The notes under the pieces are model-generated. The model saw only the letters and a list, made by a program, of their open reading frames with translations, ran no database searches and had not been told where the DNA came from. From contig JBJXHN010000004.1 in NCBI GenBank assembly GCA_046233135.1, positions 806,001 through 870,000 on the forward strand: DNA of 64,000 bases, read 5' to 3'. Of the stretch, positions 6,655-15,975 are shown piece after piece (the stretch's first letter is position 1; every line of letters begins with the position of its first letter). The translations under genes and the position numbers were made by a program. The DNA comes from JBJXHN01 sp046233135 (GTDB taxonomy: Bacteria > Pseudomonadota > Alphaproteobacteria > Rhodospirillales > Rhodospirillaceae).

Positions 6655-8529
6655 ATGCTGAAAACCGCGATCGCCACCGTGTCCATCGCCGGCACCCTGG
6701 AAGAGAAGTTCGCCGCCATCGCGGCAGCGGGCTTCGACGGGGTGGAGATTTTCGAGAACGACTTCCTGGCCTTTGACGGTACCCCCCGGGATGTGGGCCG
6801 CATGGCCCGGGACCACGGGCTGGAGATCAGCCTGTTCCAGCCTTTCCGCGATTTCGAAGGCCTGCCCGAACCCTACCGCAGCCGTGCCTTCGACCGGGCC
6901 GAACGCAAGTTCGACCTGATGGAGGAACTGGGTACCGATCTGGTCCTTGTCTGCTCCAGCGTTTCGCCGGTGGCGCTGGGGGGCATCGACCGCGCCGCCG
7001 CCGACTTTCGCGAGCTGGGGGAGCGGGCGGCAAAACGGGGCTTGCGCATCGGCTTCGAGGCCCTGGCCTGGGGCCGCCATGTCAACGACCACCGCGATGC
7101 CTGGGAGGTGGTGCGCCGCGCCGATCATGCCAGCGTCGGCCTGATCCTCGACAGCTTCCACACCCTGGCCCGCAAGATCGACCCGGACACCATCCGTGCC
7201 ATCCCCGGTGACCGCATCTTCTTCATCCAGCTGGCCGATGCGCCGCTGATCGACATGGACCTGCTGTACTGGAGCCGCCACTTCCGCAATATGCCCGGCG
7301 AGGGCGATCTGGCGGTGACCGATTTCATGCGGGCGGTAGTGGCCACCGGTTATACCGGGCCGGTGTCGCTGGAGATCTTCAATGACCAGTTCCGGGGCGG
7401 CTCGCCCCGGGCGATTTCCGTGGATGGTCACCGCTCCCTGCTCTGCCTGATGGACGAGGTGCGCCGCGCGGAACCCGGCATTCGCATCCAGGTGCCGCCC
7501 ATGCCCGACCGCCGGGTGCTGGAAGGGGCGGACTTCATCGAATTCGCCACCGCCGAGTCCGAGGCCGCCCCCCTGGAAGACCTGCTGCGCCGCTTCGGCT
7601 TCCGGCGCGGAGCGCGCCATCTGTCCAAGCCGGTGACCCTGTGGCGCCAGGGGGCGGTGCATATCCTGATCAACACAGATCCCGCCTCGCGCCCGCCGTC
7701 CGGACAGACGGTCCGTCACCTCGGCTTGCGGGTGGATGATGCGGGGCAGGCCCTGACCCGCGCCGTCGCCCTGGGGGCGGACCCTCATCACCAGCCCGTC
7801 GGTGCCGGCGAACTGCACATCCCCGCCATCAAGGGCGTCGGCGGCGGGCTGATCTATTTTGTGGACGGTGGCGGCGACCTGGGCCGCTGGCGTGATATCG
7901 ACTTCACGCCCCTGCCCGAGGAAAGCAGGGAGGGGGACAGACTCGCTTCGGCGGGCCTGCTGCGGGTGGATCACGTGGCCCTGACCGTCCCGGCCGAGGA
8001 CCTGCCCAGCTGGGCGCTGTTCCACACCACCCTGTTCCGCAGCCGCAAGACACCGCTGGTGGACGTGGTGGACCCCGCCGGCCTGGTGCGCAGCCAGGGG
8101 GTGGAAAGCCTGGACGGCGGTCTGCGGATTACCCTCAACGGGGCGGAGAACCGGCGCACCTTGGCCGGGCGCTTCCTGTCCGCCGGGGCCGGATCGGCGG
8201 TGCAGCATGTGGCCTTCCTGACCGACGATATCTTCGCCACCGCCGCCGCCCTGCGCGCCAACGGTTTCGAGGCCCTGGCCATCTCCCGCAACTACTACGA
8301 CGATCTGGAAGCGCGCCTGGGCCTGGATCCGGCACTCAGCGACCGCCTGCGGGGCGAGAATATCCTCTACGACCGCACCGACGACGGCGAGTATTTCCAG
8401 ATGTACGGTCCGCTGCACGGTGAAGGGTTTTTCTTCGAAATCGTCAGCCGCCGCGCCGGCTACGGCGGTTACGGCGCCCCCAACGCGCCCTTCCGCATCG
8501 CCGCACAGAAGCGCCCGCAGGCGGCCTAA
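6655..8529 (+). CDS. quiC: 3-dehydroshikimate dehydratase fused to HPPD-like domain
   Basis: A 624-residue bifunctional-looking protein. Residues ~1–290 form an AP-endonuclease/xylose-isomerase-like TIM barrel (GFDGVEIFENDF, GFEALAWGRHVND, LILDSFH, SLEIFND) carrying the metal ligands of bacterial 3-dehydroshikimate dehydratases, which make protocatechuate. Residues ~300–610 resemble 4-hydroxyphenylpyruvate dioxygenase, with the two vicinal-oxygen-chelate histidines (VDHVALTV, QHVAFLTD) and a terminal FFEIV glutamate retained. This architecture is known from QuiC-type enzymes; the job of the second domain is not established. ATG 6655 is chosen for GGGAGG eight bases upstream and conserved MLKTAIATVSI; an earlier frame-compatible start at 6610 overlaps dctM. 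It completes the import-to-protocatechuate operon; pca ring-cleavage genes are absent from the window. Confidence 0.9.
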   Translation: MLKTAIATVSIAGTLEEKFAAIAAAGFDGVEIFENDFLAFDGTPRDVGRMARDHGLEISLFQPFRDFEGLPEPYRSRAFDRAERKFDLMEELGTDLVLVCSSVSPVALGGIDRAAADFRELGERAAKRGLRIGFEALAWGRHVNDHRDAWEVVRRADHASVGLILDSFHTLARKIDPDTIRAIPGDRIFFIQLADAPLIDMDLLYWSRHFRNMPGEGDLAVTDFMRAVVATGYTGPVSLEIFNDQFRGGSPRAISVDGHRSLLCLMDEVRRAEPGIRIQVPPMPDRRVLEGADFIEFATAESEAAPLEDLLRRFGFRRGARHLSKPVTLWRQGAVHILINTDPASRPPSGQTVRHLGLRVDDAGQALTRAVALGADPHHQPVGAGELHIPAIKGVGGGLIYFVDGGGDLGRWRDIDFTPLPEESREGDRLASAGLLRVDHVALTVPAEDLPSWALFHTTLFRSRKTPLVDVVDPAGLVRSQGVESLDGGLRITLNGAENRRTLAGRFLSAGAGSAVQHVAFLTDDIFATAAALRANGFEALAISRNYYDDLEARLGLDPALSDRLRGENILYDRTDDGEYFQMYGPLHGEGFFFEIVSRRAGYGGYGAPNAPFRIAAQKRPQAA

Positions 8530-8554
8530 GCCCCTTGACCGAACCTTTCCCGCG

Positions 8555-8579
8555 CCCCACCCTGTGATCGGGTGGGTTT
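8555..8579 (+). terminator. possible terminator after quiC operon
   Basis: CCCACCC (8556–8562) pairs with GGGTGGG (8570–8576) across a 7-base loop, followed by only TTT. A weak terminator that separates the catabolic operon from the MoxR gene. Confidence 0.5.
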
Positions 8580-8669
8580 CGCGGAATTCCCATCCGCAAC
8601 CGCATTGTCCGCCGTCCCGGTGGGTGATACGGGCTATTCCTCTTCACCCGATAGCAGAAAGGGACGGGC

Positions 8670-9515
<846 letters not shown>

Positions 9516-9536
9516 GGCCGCCTGGGGGAAGTTATC

Positions 9537-10727
9537 ATGTTCCTGCGCCTGTTCCACGGATTGCGCGAAGCCCGGGTGCCGGTGTCGCTGACCGAATACC
9601 TGTCCCTGCTGGAAGCGCTGGAGGCCGGGGTTCCCGACTATTCGGTGGACAACTTCTACTACCTCTGCCGGGCGGTGCTGGTGAAGGACGAGCGCCATCT
9701 CGACCGTTTCGACCGGGTGTTCGGCACCGTTTTCAAGGGCCTGGAAAGCAGCGGCGGCGAAGGAGGAGCGGAGGTCACCGCCGAGATCCCGGAAGACTGG
9801 CTGCGTGCCCTGATGGAACGCCATCTGAGCGAAGAGGAAAAGGCGCAGATCCAGGCTCTGGGCGGTTTCGAAAAGCTGATGGACACCCTGCGCCAGCGGC
9901 TGGAAGAACAGAAGGGCCGCCACCAGGGGGGCAGCAAATGGATCGGCACCGGCGGCACGTCACCGTTCGGGGCCTATGGCTACAATCCGGAAGGGATCCG
10001 TATCGGCCAGGACCGCTCCCGCCATCGCCGGGCGGTGAAAGTCTGGGACAAGCGCGAGTTCAAGGACCTGGACGACACGGTGGAGGTGGGGACCCGCAAC
10101 ATCAAGGTCGCCTTGCGCCGTCTGCGCCGGTTCGCCCGCACCGGGGCGGCCACCGAACTGGATCTGGACGGCACCATCCGTTCCACCGCTCACCAGGGGG
10201 GGCTGCTGGATCTGCAAATGGTGCCGGAACGGCACAACGCGGTGAAGGTGCTGCTGTTCCTGGACATCGGCGGGTCAATGGACGACCACATCCGGGTCTG
10301 CGAGGAGCTGTTTTCCGCTGCCCGCAGCGAGTTCAAGCATCTGGAGCACTATTACTTCCACAATTGCCCCTATGAATTCCTGTGGAAGGACAACCGCCGT
10401 CGCCGCACCGAACGCATTCCCACCGCCGAGGTCCTGCGCACCTATCCCCGCGACTACAAGCTGATCATCGTCGGCGATGCTTCGATGAGTCCCTACGAGA
10501 TCATGTATCCCGGCGGGTCGGTGGAACATTGGAACGAGGAGCCGGGCCAGGTCTGGCTGGATCGTCTGACCACCGGCTGGCCGTCGGCGGCCTGGCTGAA
10601 TCCGGTGCCCCGGCGCTGGTGGGACGCCACCCATTCCATCGGGATGGTGCGCGAGCTGATGGAAGACCGCATGTATCCCCTGACCCTGGAAGGGCTGGAC
10701 CAGGCCATGGCAGCGCTGACACGGTGA
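9537..10727 (+). CDS. VWA domain (CoxE-like) protein
   Basis: A 396-residue partner of the preceding MoxR ATPase. The C-terminal half is a von Willebrand factor A-like domain whose metal-site motif reads DIGGSMDDH, the DxGGS variant usual in this subfamily. The N-terminal half (RLFHGLREARVPVSLTEYLSLLEAL) matches CoxE-like starts. The central part (GGTSPFGAYGYNPEGIRIGQ) is also characteristic of these widespread VWA proteins. Start ATG 9537 has GGGGGAAG upstream. The pair is expected to act as a two-component chaperone in the cytoplasm; its substrate cannot be named from the sequence. Confidence 0.9.
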   Translation: MFLRLFHGLREARVPVSLTEYLSLLEALEAGVPDYSVDNFYYLCRAVLVKDERHLDRFDRVFGTVFKGLESSGGEGGAEVTAEIPEDWLRALMERHLSEEEKAQIQALGGFEKLMDTLRQRLEEQKGRHQGGSKWIGTGGTSPFGAYGYNPEGIRIGQDRSRHRRAVKVWDKREFKDLDDTVEVGTRNIKVALRRLRRFARTGAATELDLDGTIRSTAHQGGLLDLQMVPERHNAVKVLLFLDIGGSMDDHIRVCEELFSAARSEFKHLEHYYFHNCPYEFLWKDNRRRRTERIPTAEVLRTYPRDYKLIIVGDASMSPYEIMYPGGSVEHWNEEPGQVWLDRLTTGWPSAAWLNPVPRRWWDATHSIGMVRELMEDRMYPLTLEGLDQAMAALTR

Positions 10728-10804
10728 CGCGATGAACCTGCGGTGTCGGGCAGGCGTTGGTCTTCCTTCCGTCCCGTTCACCGCATCATCGCGAAAGGCC
10801 GCCC

Positions 10805-11860
10805 ATGCTTACCATCTTCTCCCCCGACCAGCGCCTGCATGCTCCGGAAAGCGAGTTTTCCAGGGGGCGCATGATCCCCTATCGCGAGACCCCGGCACGG
10901 GCCGATTCGGTGTTGGCGGGAATTGTCGCCGCCGGACTGGGACCGGTGGAAACGCCGGAAGACCTGGGCACCGGGCCGGTGCTGGCGGTGCATGACGCGG
11001 CCTATGTGGATTTCCTGCAAACCTGCTGGACCCGCTGGCGGGTGGAGCAGGGGGACCATCCGGCCTTTCCCACCGCCTGGCCCCTGGACCGTCTGGGCCA
11101 GGCGCCGCCGCGCGGCCTGGAAGGGGAACTGGGCTGGTACTGCTTCGACAGCGGAACGGCCATCGGGCCGGGAACCTGGGAAGCCGCCCTGGCCTCGGCC
11201 CATTCGGCGGCCACGGCGGCCATGCGCGTGTCCGCCGGCGCCACCGAGGGCTTGGTGGGGGCGGCCTTCGCGTTGTGCAGGCCGCCGGGGCATCACGCAG
11301 CCGCGGCCATGATGGGCGGCTACTGCTATTTCAACAACGCCGCCATCGCTGCCCAGACCTTGCGCCACGGCGGGGCGGCCAAGGTGGCCGTGGTCGACGT
11401 GGATTTCCACCACGGCAACGGCACCCAGGCGATCTTCTGGACCCGGGCGGATGTGCTGGTGGCCTCGCTGCACGCCGATCCCTCTTACGCCTTTCCCTAC
11501 TACTGCGGATTCGCCGATGAAACCGGCGCCGGCCCGGGAGAGGGGGCGACCCTGAATATGCCCCTGCCCAAGGGCATGGACGACGCGGCCTATCTGGTGG
11601 CCCTGGCCACCCTGCTGCGCCGGGTGGCCGCCCACGGGGCGGATGCCCTGGTGGTGTCGCTGGGCGTGGATACCTTCGGCAAAGATCCCCTGTCCGCTTT
11701 TGCCCTGTCCGCCGGTGCCTACCCCCGAATCGGTGCCGCCCTGGCCGGTCTGGGGCTGCCGACGGTGCTGGTGATGGAAGGCGGCTATGCCACCGAGGCC
11801 ACGGGCCGCAATGTCGCGGCCGTTCTCGGAGGATTTACTGAAGCTTTTACAATGGGTTGA
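10805..11860 (+). CDS. histone deacetylase / acetylpolyamine amidohydrolase family protein
   Basis: A 351-residue zinc hydrolase of the HDAC superfamily. The active-site series is complete: RPPGHHAAAAMMGGYCYFNNAAIA (catalytic His pair), VVDVDFHHGNGTQ (zinc Asp/His), and later SLGVDTFGKDPLS with the second zinc Asp; EGGYATEATG closes the fold. Bacterial relatives deacetylate acetylpolyamines or other acetylamides; the N-terminal MLTIFSPDQRLHAPESEF and Met-rich entry resemble AphA-type acetylpolyamine enzymes. ATG 10805 is preferred over the upstream ATG at 10757 because the family N-terminus starts there. It lies 77 bases after the VWA gene and may be co-transcribed. Substrate is not known. 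Confidence 0.9.
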   Translation: MLTIFSPDQRLHAPESEFSRGRMIPYRETPARADSVLAGIVAAGLGPVETPEDLGTGPVLAVHDAAYVDFLQTCWTRWRVEQGDHPAFPTAWPLDRLGQAPPRGLEGELGWYCFDSGTAIGPGTWEAALASAHSAATAAMRVSAGATEGLVGAAFALCRPPGHHAAAAMMGGYCYFNNAAIAAQTLRHGGAAKVAVVDVDFHHGNGTQAIFWTRADVLVASLHADPSYAFPYYCGFADETGAGPGEGATLNMPLPKGMDDAAYLVALATLLRRVAAHGADALVVSLGVDTFGKDPLSAFALSAGAYPRIGAALAGLGLPTVLVMEGGYATEATGRNVAAVLGGFTEAFTMG

Positions 11861-12070
11861 TAGTAGAGGGGGCGCTTTCTTAAGAGCGGACCATTTTTTT
11901 CCTTTCCCTGAAAACAAGAATCGGACATACACTATGTGATGTAGCCTTACTACCATTTTGTATAGGGGTTTGGCTAACCATGTCGCAGCGTTCCATCCAT
12001 ACGTAAGCCTGCGCCCGTCGGGATGCTTGAAGTCTGCGCGTTGTCCTCCGAACAAACAGGGAATGGCTTC

Positions 12071-13759
12071 ATGGGAAAGCTCAACAACGTCTCGATCAGG
12101 GTGAAGCTGATTGTCTCCTTCATGCTGCTGATCCTCATGGGATTGGTCGTGGGGATCTTTGCGGTCAACCGCATTTCGGTGGTGAATGAGGCGTCGACCG
12201 AGATCACCCGAAACTGGTTGCCCAGCATTGCGACATTGGGTGCGTTGAATACGGCCACCAGTGATTATCGCATCGCCCAGGGCCGCCATGTGATGTCCAC
12301 AGATCCGGCATTCATGGCGGACGCTGAGCAGGAACTTAGTGCACTTGCGACACAGATCGCGCGACTAAGCCGGCAGTACGAAGGGCTGATCTCCTTGGAC
12401 GAGGAGCGGGTCTTGTTCGAAGACTTTCAGCAGCAATGGGCGTCCTATGGCGCATTGAATGAAGAGTTGCTGGATCTGTCGCGACAGAACAGGAATGAGG
12501 ACGCGGCTGATCTCTTCCGCGAAGGCGCCCAAGACCTCTTTAATTCCGCCAGTCAGGTGCTGGTGACTCTGATCGACATGAACGATGCAAGCGCCCAGGC
12601 GGCCAGTGATGCCGGCGATGAGATCTATGCCTCTTCCTGGGTGTGGATCATCGCGCTTCTGTCGGTGTCCGCCGCGCTGGGGGGACTGTCATCCTGGTAC
12701 ATCGTGCGGATCGTGTCCGGCGGCATCGGTTCCATGACCGGGGCCATGCGGCGGCTGGCCGACGGGGATATGACCGTCGAGATTCCCGGCCTGAACCGGG
12801 GTGACGAAATCGGGCAGATGTCCCAGGCGGTGCTGGTGTTCAAGGAAAACATGATCCGTGCCGCCGAAGCGGCGAAGCGTGAAGCCGAGGACGTGGAAGC
12901 CCGGGCGCGCCGAAGCCGGGCCATCGACGGCCTGACCAGCGGCTTCGATGCGGATATCTCGGATGTGCTGCGCATTCTCGCCGGGTCGGCGTCGGAACTG
13001 CAGACGACCGCCGCGACCATGAGTTCGACGGCCGGTCACATGGGCCAGCGCACGATGGCGACCATGACGGCATCCGATCAGGCCTCGGCGAATGTGCAGA
13101 CGGTTGCCACGGCCGCCGAGGAGCTGAGCTCGTCGATTGCCGAGATCGGCCGGCAGGTGGCCCGCTCCACGGAGATTTCGAACACGGCCGTCAGCGAGAC
13201 GGAAAAAACCAATCTGCGGGTGCGCGGTCTTGCCGAAGCTGCCCAGAAAATCGGTGATGTGGTCAACATCATCAGTGATATCGCCAGTCAGACCAACCTG
13301 CTGGCCTTGAATGCCACCATCGAGGCGGCGCGCGCCGGCGAAGCGGGCAAGGGTTTTGCGGTGGTCGCGAACGAAGTGAAGAGCCTCGCCAACCAGACGG
13401 GTCGGGCGACGGAAGAAATCACCCGCCAGATCTCTGACGTTCAGCGGGAAACCCGGGAAGCGGTGGAGGCCATTACCGGGATCACCCAGATCATCGCCAG
13501 CATGAGCGAAATCGCTACCTCCATCGCCAGCGCCATGGAAGAACAGGACGCTGCGACCCGGGAAATCGCCCGCAACGTCCAGGAAGCGGCATCCGGTACC
13601 CAGGCGGTCTCCGACAACGTTTCCGAGGTCTCCGGTGCCGCGTCCAGCACGGGGGCGGCCGCCGGTCAGGTCCTGCATGCTGCCGAAGCCATGGCCCGGC
13701 AGGCCGAAAGCATGCGCACCAAGGTTCAGACGTTCCTGGAACAGGTCCGGGTGGCGTAA
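12071..13759 (+). CDS. methyl-accepting chemotaxis protein
   Basis: A 562-residue chemoreceptor. Transmembrane helix 1 spans about residues 10–32, then a periplasmic four-helix-bundle sensor (~33–190), transmembrane helix 2 (WVWIIALLSVSAALGGLSSW), a HAMP domain and the cytoplasmic signalling hairpin. The hairpin tip IASQTNLLALNATIEAARAG is canonical, so it should bind CheA/CheW. No C-terminal CheR/CheB pentapeptide is seen. ATG 12071 is chosen because MGKLNNVSIRVKLIVSFML is a normal MCP start; the frame opens at 12023. The sensor-coding part looks noticeably less GC-rich than the signalling part, as often seen after sensor-domain exchange. Ligand unknown; no other chemotaxis genes adjoin. Confidence 0.94.
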   Translation: MGKLNNVSIRVKLIVSFMLLILMGLVVGIFAVNRISVVNEASTEITRNWLPSIATLGALNTATSDYRIAQGRHVMSTDPAFMADAEQELSALATQIARLSRQYEGLISLDEERVLFEDFQQQWASYGALNEELLDLSRQNRNEDAADLFREGAQDLFNSASQVLVTLIDMNDASAQAASDAGDEIYASSWVWIIALLSVSAALGGLSSWYIVRIVSGGIGSMTGAMRRLADGDMTVEIPGLNRGDEIGQMSQAVLVFKENMIRAAEAAKREAEDVEARARRSRAIDGLTSGFDADISDVLRILAGSASELQTTAATMSSTAGHMGQRTMATMTASDQASANVQTVATAAEELSSSIAEIGRQVARSTEISNTAVSETEKTNLRVRGLAEAAQKIGDVVNIISDIASQTNLLALNATIEAARAGEAGKGFAVVANEVKSLANQTGRATEEITRQISDVQRETREAVEAITGITQIIASMSEIATSIASAMEEQDAATREIARNVQEAASGTQAVSDNVSEVSGAASSTGAAAGQVLHAAEAMARQAESMRTKVQTFLEQVRVA

Positions 13760-13812
13760 CCGCCTGTTTCTACTTCAGCTTCTGTTGCAGGGGAGGGGGC
13801 TGGCCGGCCGGT

Positions 13813-14235
13813 TCAGCCCTCTCCGCCCACTTGCGCCACGGCTTTGCCTAGCAGATCCTTCACCTCGGTGGCGATGTCGGCCAGGCCGGGGTTTTTGATG
13901 GCCTGCATGGAAGCCAGGGGGTCGACGGCGGCGACCTGGATCGCGTCGTCTTCCATCTGCCGCACCACCACGTTACAGGGCAGCATGGTGCCGATCAGCG
14001 GTTCGGCGGCCACCGCGCGGGCGGCAAAGGACGGAGCGCAGGCCCCCAGCACCACATAGGGCGGCATCTCCACCCCCACCTTCTTCTTCAAGGTTCCGGC
14101 GATATCGATGGTGGTCAGAATGCCGAAGCCATTGTCCGCCAGGGCGGCGGTCGTCGCCTCTACAGCCGCGTCAAAGCCGCCGGGGCCGGTGTAAAGGGTG
14201 GTGATCGCATAGTCGCACGTCGGCGCGGAGGACAT
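13813..14235 (-). CDS. DUF302 domain protein
   Basis: A 140-residue small protein made almost entirely of one DUF302 domain. The family pattern is visible: FDAAVEATTAALADNGFGILTTIDI, then KKKVGVEMPPYVVLGACAPSFAARAVAAEPLIGTMLPCNVVV and the closing DPLASM. No signal peptide, so probably cytosolic. The biochemical role of DUF302 is not established; crystal structures of relatives show a dimeric alpha-beta fold. The conserved cysteines (GAC, LPC) could bind a metal or thiol ligand, but this is speculation. It is in the same direction as, and 90 bases downstream of, the LysR gene. Confidence 0.9.
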   Translation of the reverse strand: MSSAPTCDYAITTLYTGPGGFDAAVEATTAALADNGFGILTTIDIAGTLKKKVGVEMPPYVVLGACAPSFAARAVAAEPLIGTMLPCNVVVRQMEDDAIQVAAVDPLASMQAIKNPGLADIATEVKDLLGKAVAQVGGEG

Positions 14236-14325
14236 CGCGGGATTCCCTGTTTTTGATTTAGGTAAATCTAATATATCCGTGATCGCTGCCGAACGGAATG
14301 GTCAACTGACCGTTTCCGGTTGTCT

Positions 14326-15228
14326 TCATGCAAACAGCCTTTGGCCCCGATCGGCCATATCCCGATAGTTCTGCACCACGTGCTCTGCCAGCGCTTCGGC
14401 GGCGGGGCCGGCGCCGTCACGGCGCATCAGGCGCATGGAAAAGGACCCGAGCAGGGGCAGGCCATGGCTCGGCCCCAGGACCTCCAGCGATCCGGTGGCG
14501 ACGCTGATCGGCAGGGGGGCGATGGCCAGGTCCGCTTCCACGGCGGCAGCCTGGCCGAGACAGTGTTCGCTGGAATAGGCCACGCGGTAGGGGATGCCCA
14601 CGTGGTCGAGGGCGGACAGCGCCATGGCCCGCCAGGAACATCCCGGATCGGCCAGCGCCAGGGGCAGCGGAGAGGTATGGATGGCGCTGCCGTTGCGGCG
14701 GCCGACCCAGACCAGGGGCTCGCGGTGGATCACCTCCAACGGGCCATGGGGGGCGCTTTCCCGGCTGACCACGGCCACATCCAGCTTGCCGGCCTGGCAT
14801 TGCTGGAACAGCGCCTCGCCGGAATCCAGGCGGACATCGACCTGGACGTGGGGATGGCTGGCGGCGAAGCGCTGCAGGATGGCGGGCACGGCCACCGCGC
14901 CGGAATCGTTGGGGGCGCCGAAGCGCACCACACCTTCCAGCGGCGGGACCAGGAATTCGGCGATGGCGGTATCATTGAGCTTCAGGATCTGCCGCGCATA
15001 GCCTAGCAGACGCTCCCCCTCCGGACGCAGAAGCACGTTGCGGGCTTCCCGCTGGAACAGGGGCCGTCCGACCATGGTCTCCAGCTTCTTCACCTGCAGG
15101 CTGACCGCCGAAGGGGAACGGTGCACCCGTTCTGCGGCGCGGGAAAAATTGCCGGTCTCGCAGATGGCGACAAAGGTGCGGATCAGGTCCATGTCCAGAT
15201 GGGGCAGGGGCGGCATGACCTCGGTCAC
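14326..15228 (-). CDS. LysR family transcriptional regulator
   Basis: A 300-residue regulator. The winged helix-turn-helix is N-terminal (MDLIRTFVAICETGNFSRAAERVHRSPSAVSLQVKKLE), followed by a substrate-binding domain with the LysR effector fold (VRFGAPNDSGAVAVPAILQRF; LDVAVVSRE). GTG 15228 is chosen because GGAGG lies six bases upstream on the minus strand; longer starts would place that Shine-Dalgarno inside the gene. It is divergent from a DUF1127 gene, and a LysR-type T-N11-A palindrome sits between them, so that gene is the obvious target. The helix-turn-helix resembles the PecT/LrhA-like group. Effector unknown. Confidence 0.93.
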   Translation of the reverse strand: MTEVMPPLPHLDMDLIRTFVAICETGNFSRAAERVHRSPSAVSLQVKKLETMVGRPLFQREARNVLLRPEGERLLGYARQILKLNDTAIAEFLVPPLEGVVRFGAPNDSGAVAVPAILQRFAASHPHVQVDVRLDSGEALFQQCQAGKLDVAVVSRESAPHGPLEVIHREPLVWVGRRNGSAIHTSPLPLALADPGCSWRAMALSALDHVGIPYRVAYSSEHCLGQAAAVEADLAIAPLPISVATGSLEVLGPSHGLPLLGSFSMRLMRRDGAGPAAEALAEHVVQNYRDMADRGQRLFA

Positions 15229-15272
15229 GGTGATCCTCCAAAGGGGGGGCGGAATGGGGGCGAGGTCAATGT

Positions 15273-15287
15273 ATGAGGTTTCCTCAT
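15273..15287. promoter_or_regulatory. candidate LysR-type binding site
   Basis: ATGAGG-TTT-CCTCAT is a perfect inverted repeat with the T-N11-A spacing typical of LysR boxes (T 15274, A 15286). It lies 45 bases before the LysR GTG and about 105 bases before the DUF1127 ATG. Confidence 0.6.
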
Positions 15288-15392
15288 GCATGTGCTGAGA
15301 CCTTCTCGTTAGACTCAATGATAGGGCAGTCGCATCTTGGACTCAACGGCCCATGCGGGGCGCGAGACACCGGACGACGATGGAGGCTGACG

Positions 15393-15677
15393 ATGCGCAC
15401 CACGAACGATACCCTGAACTCCCTGACTTTCCCGACGCAGGAAGGCCTGTCCCGTCCTTCCCGGCCGGGGGTGGTTGCGTTGGTGCGGGCGGTTCTGCGC
15501 AAGCGGCGCATCCGGCGGGAACGCCGGCAGATGGTGGCGGACCTGCGCGCGATGAATCCCCGGCTGCTGGACGACGTTCTGGGCCTGGACCGGCCTGCGT
15601 TGGATATGGCCCTGTCACGGAAGGACTCAGAGGATCCGATCGCGACACTGGCCGCCCTGAGGCGGGCGGGGCGCTAG
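15393..15677 (+). CDS. small DUF1127 (YjiS-like) protein
   Basis: A 94-residue basic protein. The C-terminal ~50 residues form the DUF1127 pattern (arginine-rich helix RKRRIRRERRQMVADLRAMNPRLLDDVLGLDRPAL). Such proteins are common, multi-copy and often stress-inducible in alphaproteobacteria; small members have been linked to RNA regulation and phosphate or carbon metabolism, but this one is not assigned. The ATG at 15393 is supported by TGGAGG six bases upstream. Its stop codon TAG (15675–15677) lies in the terminal CTAG of the second MITE-like repeat, just as the tetR stop does in the first copy. Confidence 0.8.
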   Translation: MRTTNDTLNSLTFPTQEGLSRPSRPGVVALVRAVLRKRRIRRERRQMVADLRAMNPRLLDDVLGLDRPALDMALSRKDSEDPIATLAALRRAGR

Positions 15678-15782
15678 TGCACTGACACATGCAGACGATT
15701 CAGCGGTCAGTGCATTAGTCCTTTGTTTATGCACCAACTTTCCAGATTTCGGCTGACGCCTCCGTTTGGGTCGATGCACTAG
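15674..15782. repeat. MITE-like repeat, copy 2
   Basis: A 109-bp element, about 85% identical to the copy at 1594. It begins CTAGTGCA and ends TGCACTAG, an 8-bp perfect terminal inverted repeat. The first ~45 bases form an internal hairpin (CTAGTGCACTGAC with GTCAGTGCATTAG, one mismatch). It carries no open frame of note. The differences between copies are scattered substitutions, so the copies are not recent duplicates. Confidence 0.78.
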
Positions 15783-15975
15783 CAGAAGGGATCTGGTGGG
15801 AAGTCTGCAATAGCGCTCTCCGGGGCCGCGACAACACGCATCTTCACTGTGATCTTCTGGCGCGGGGGCATCTTCTCGGATAACCTATCGGGGCTATCTG
15901 GTTTCTGTCCCCGGGTCGTCTTTCGGAGATCCTGTTCCCCATGGTCGCGGCCATCGGCTTTCCCGGCTCCCCGGT

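Noticed and set aside
5304..8418. Two long minus-strand frames opposite dctM and quiC
   Set aside because: Composition (QHQHLDHEE-, GQGDGQQ-like strings) reflects the reverse complement of membrane and barrel genes; real genes on the plus strand are certain.
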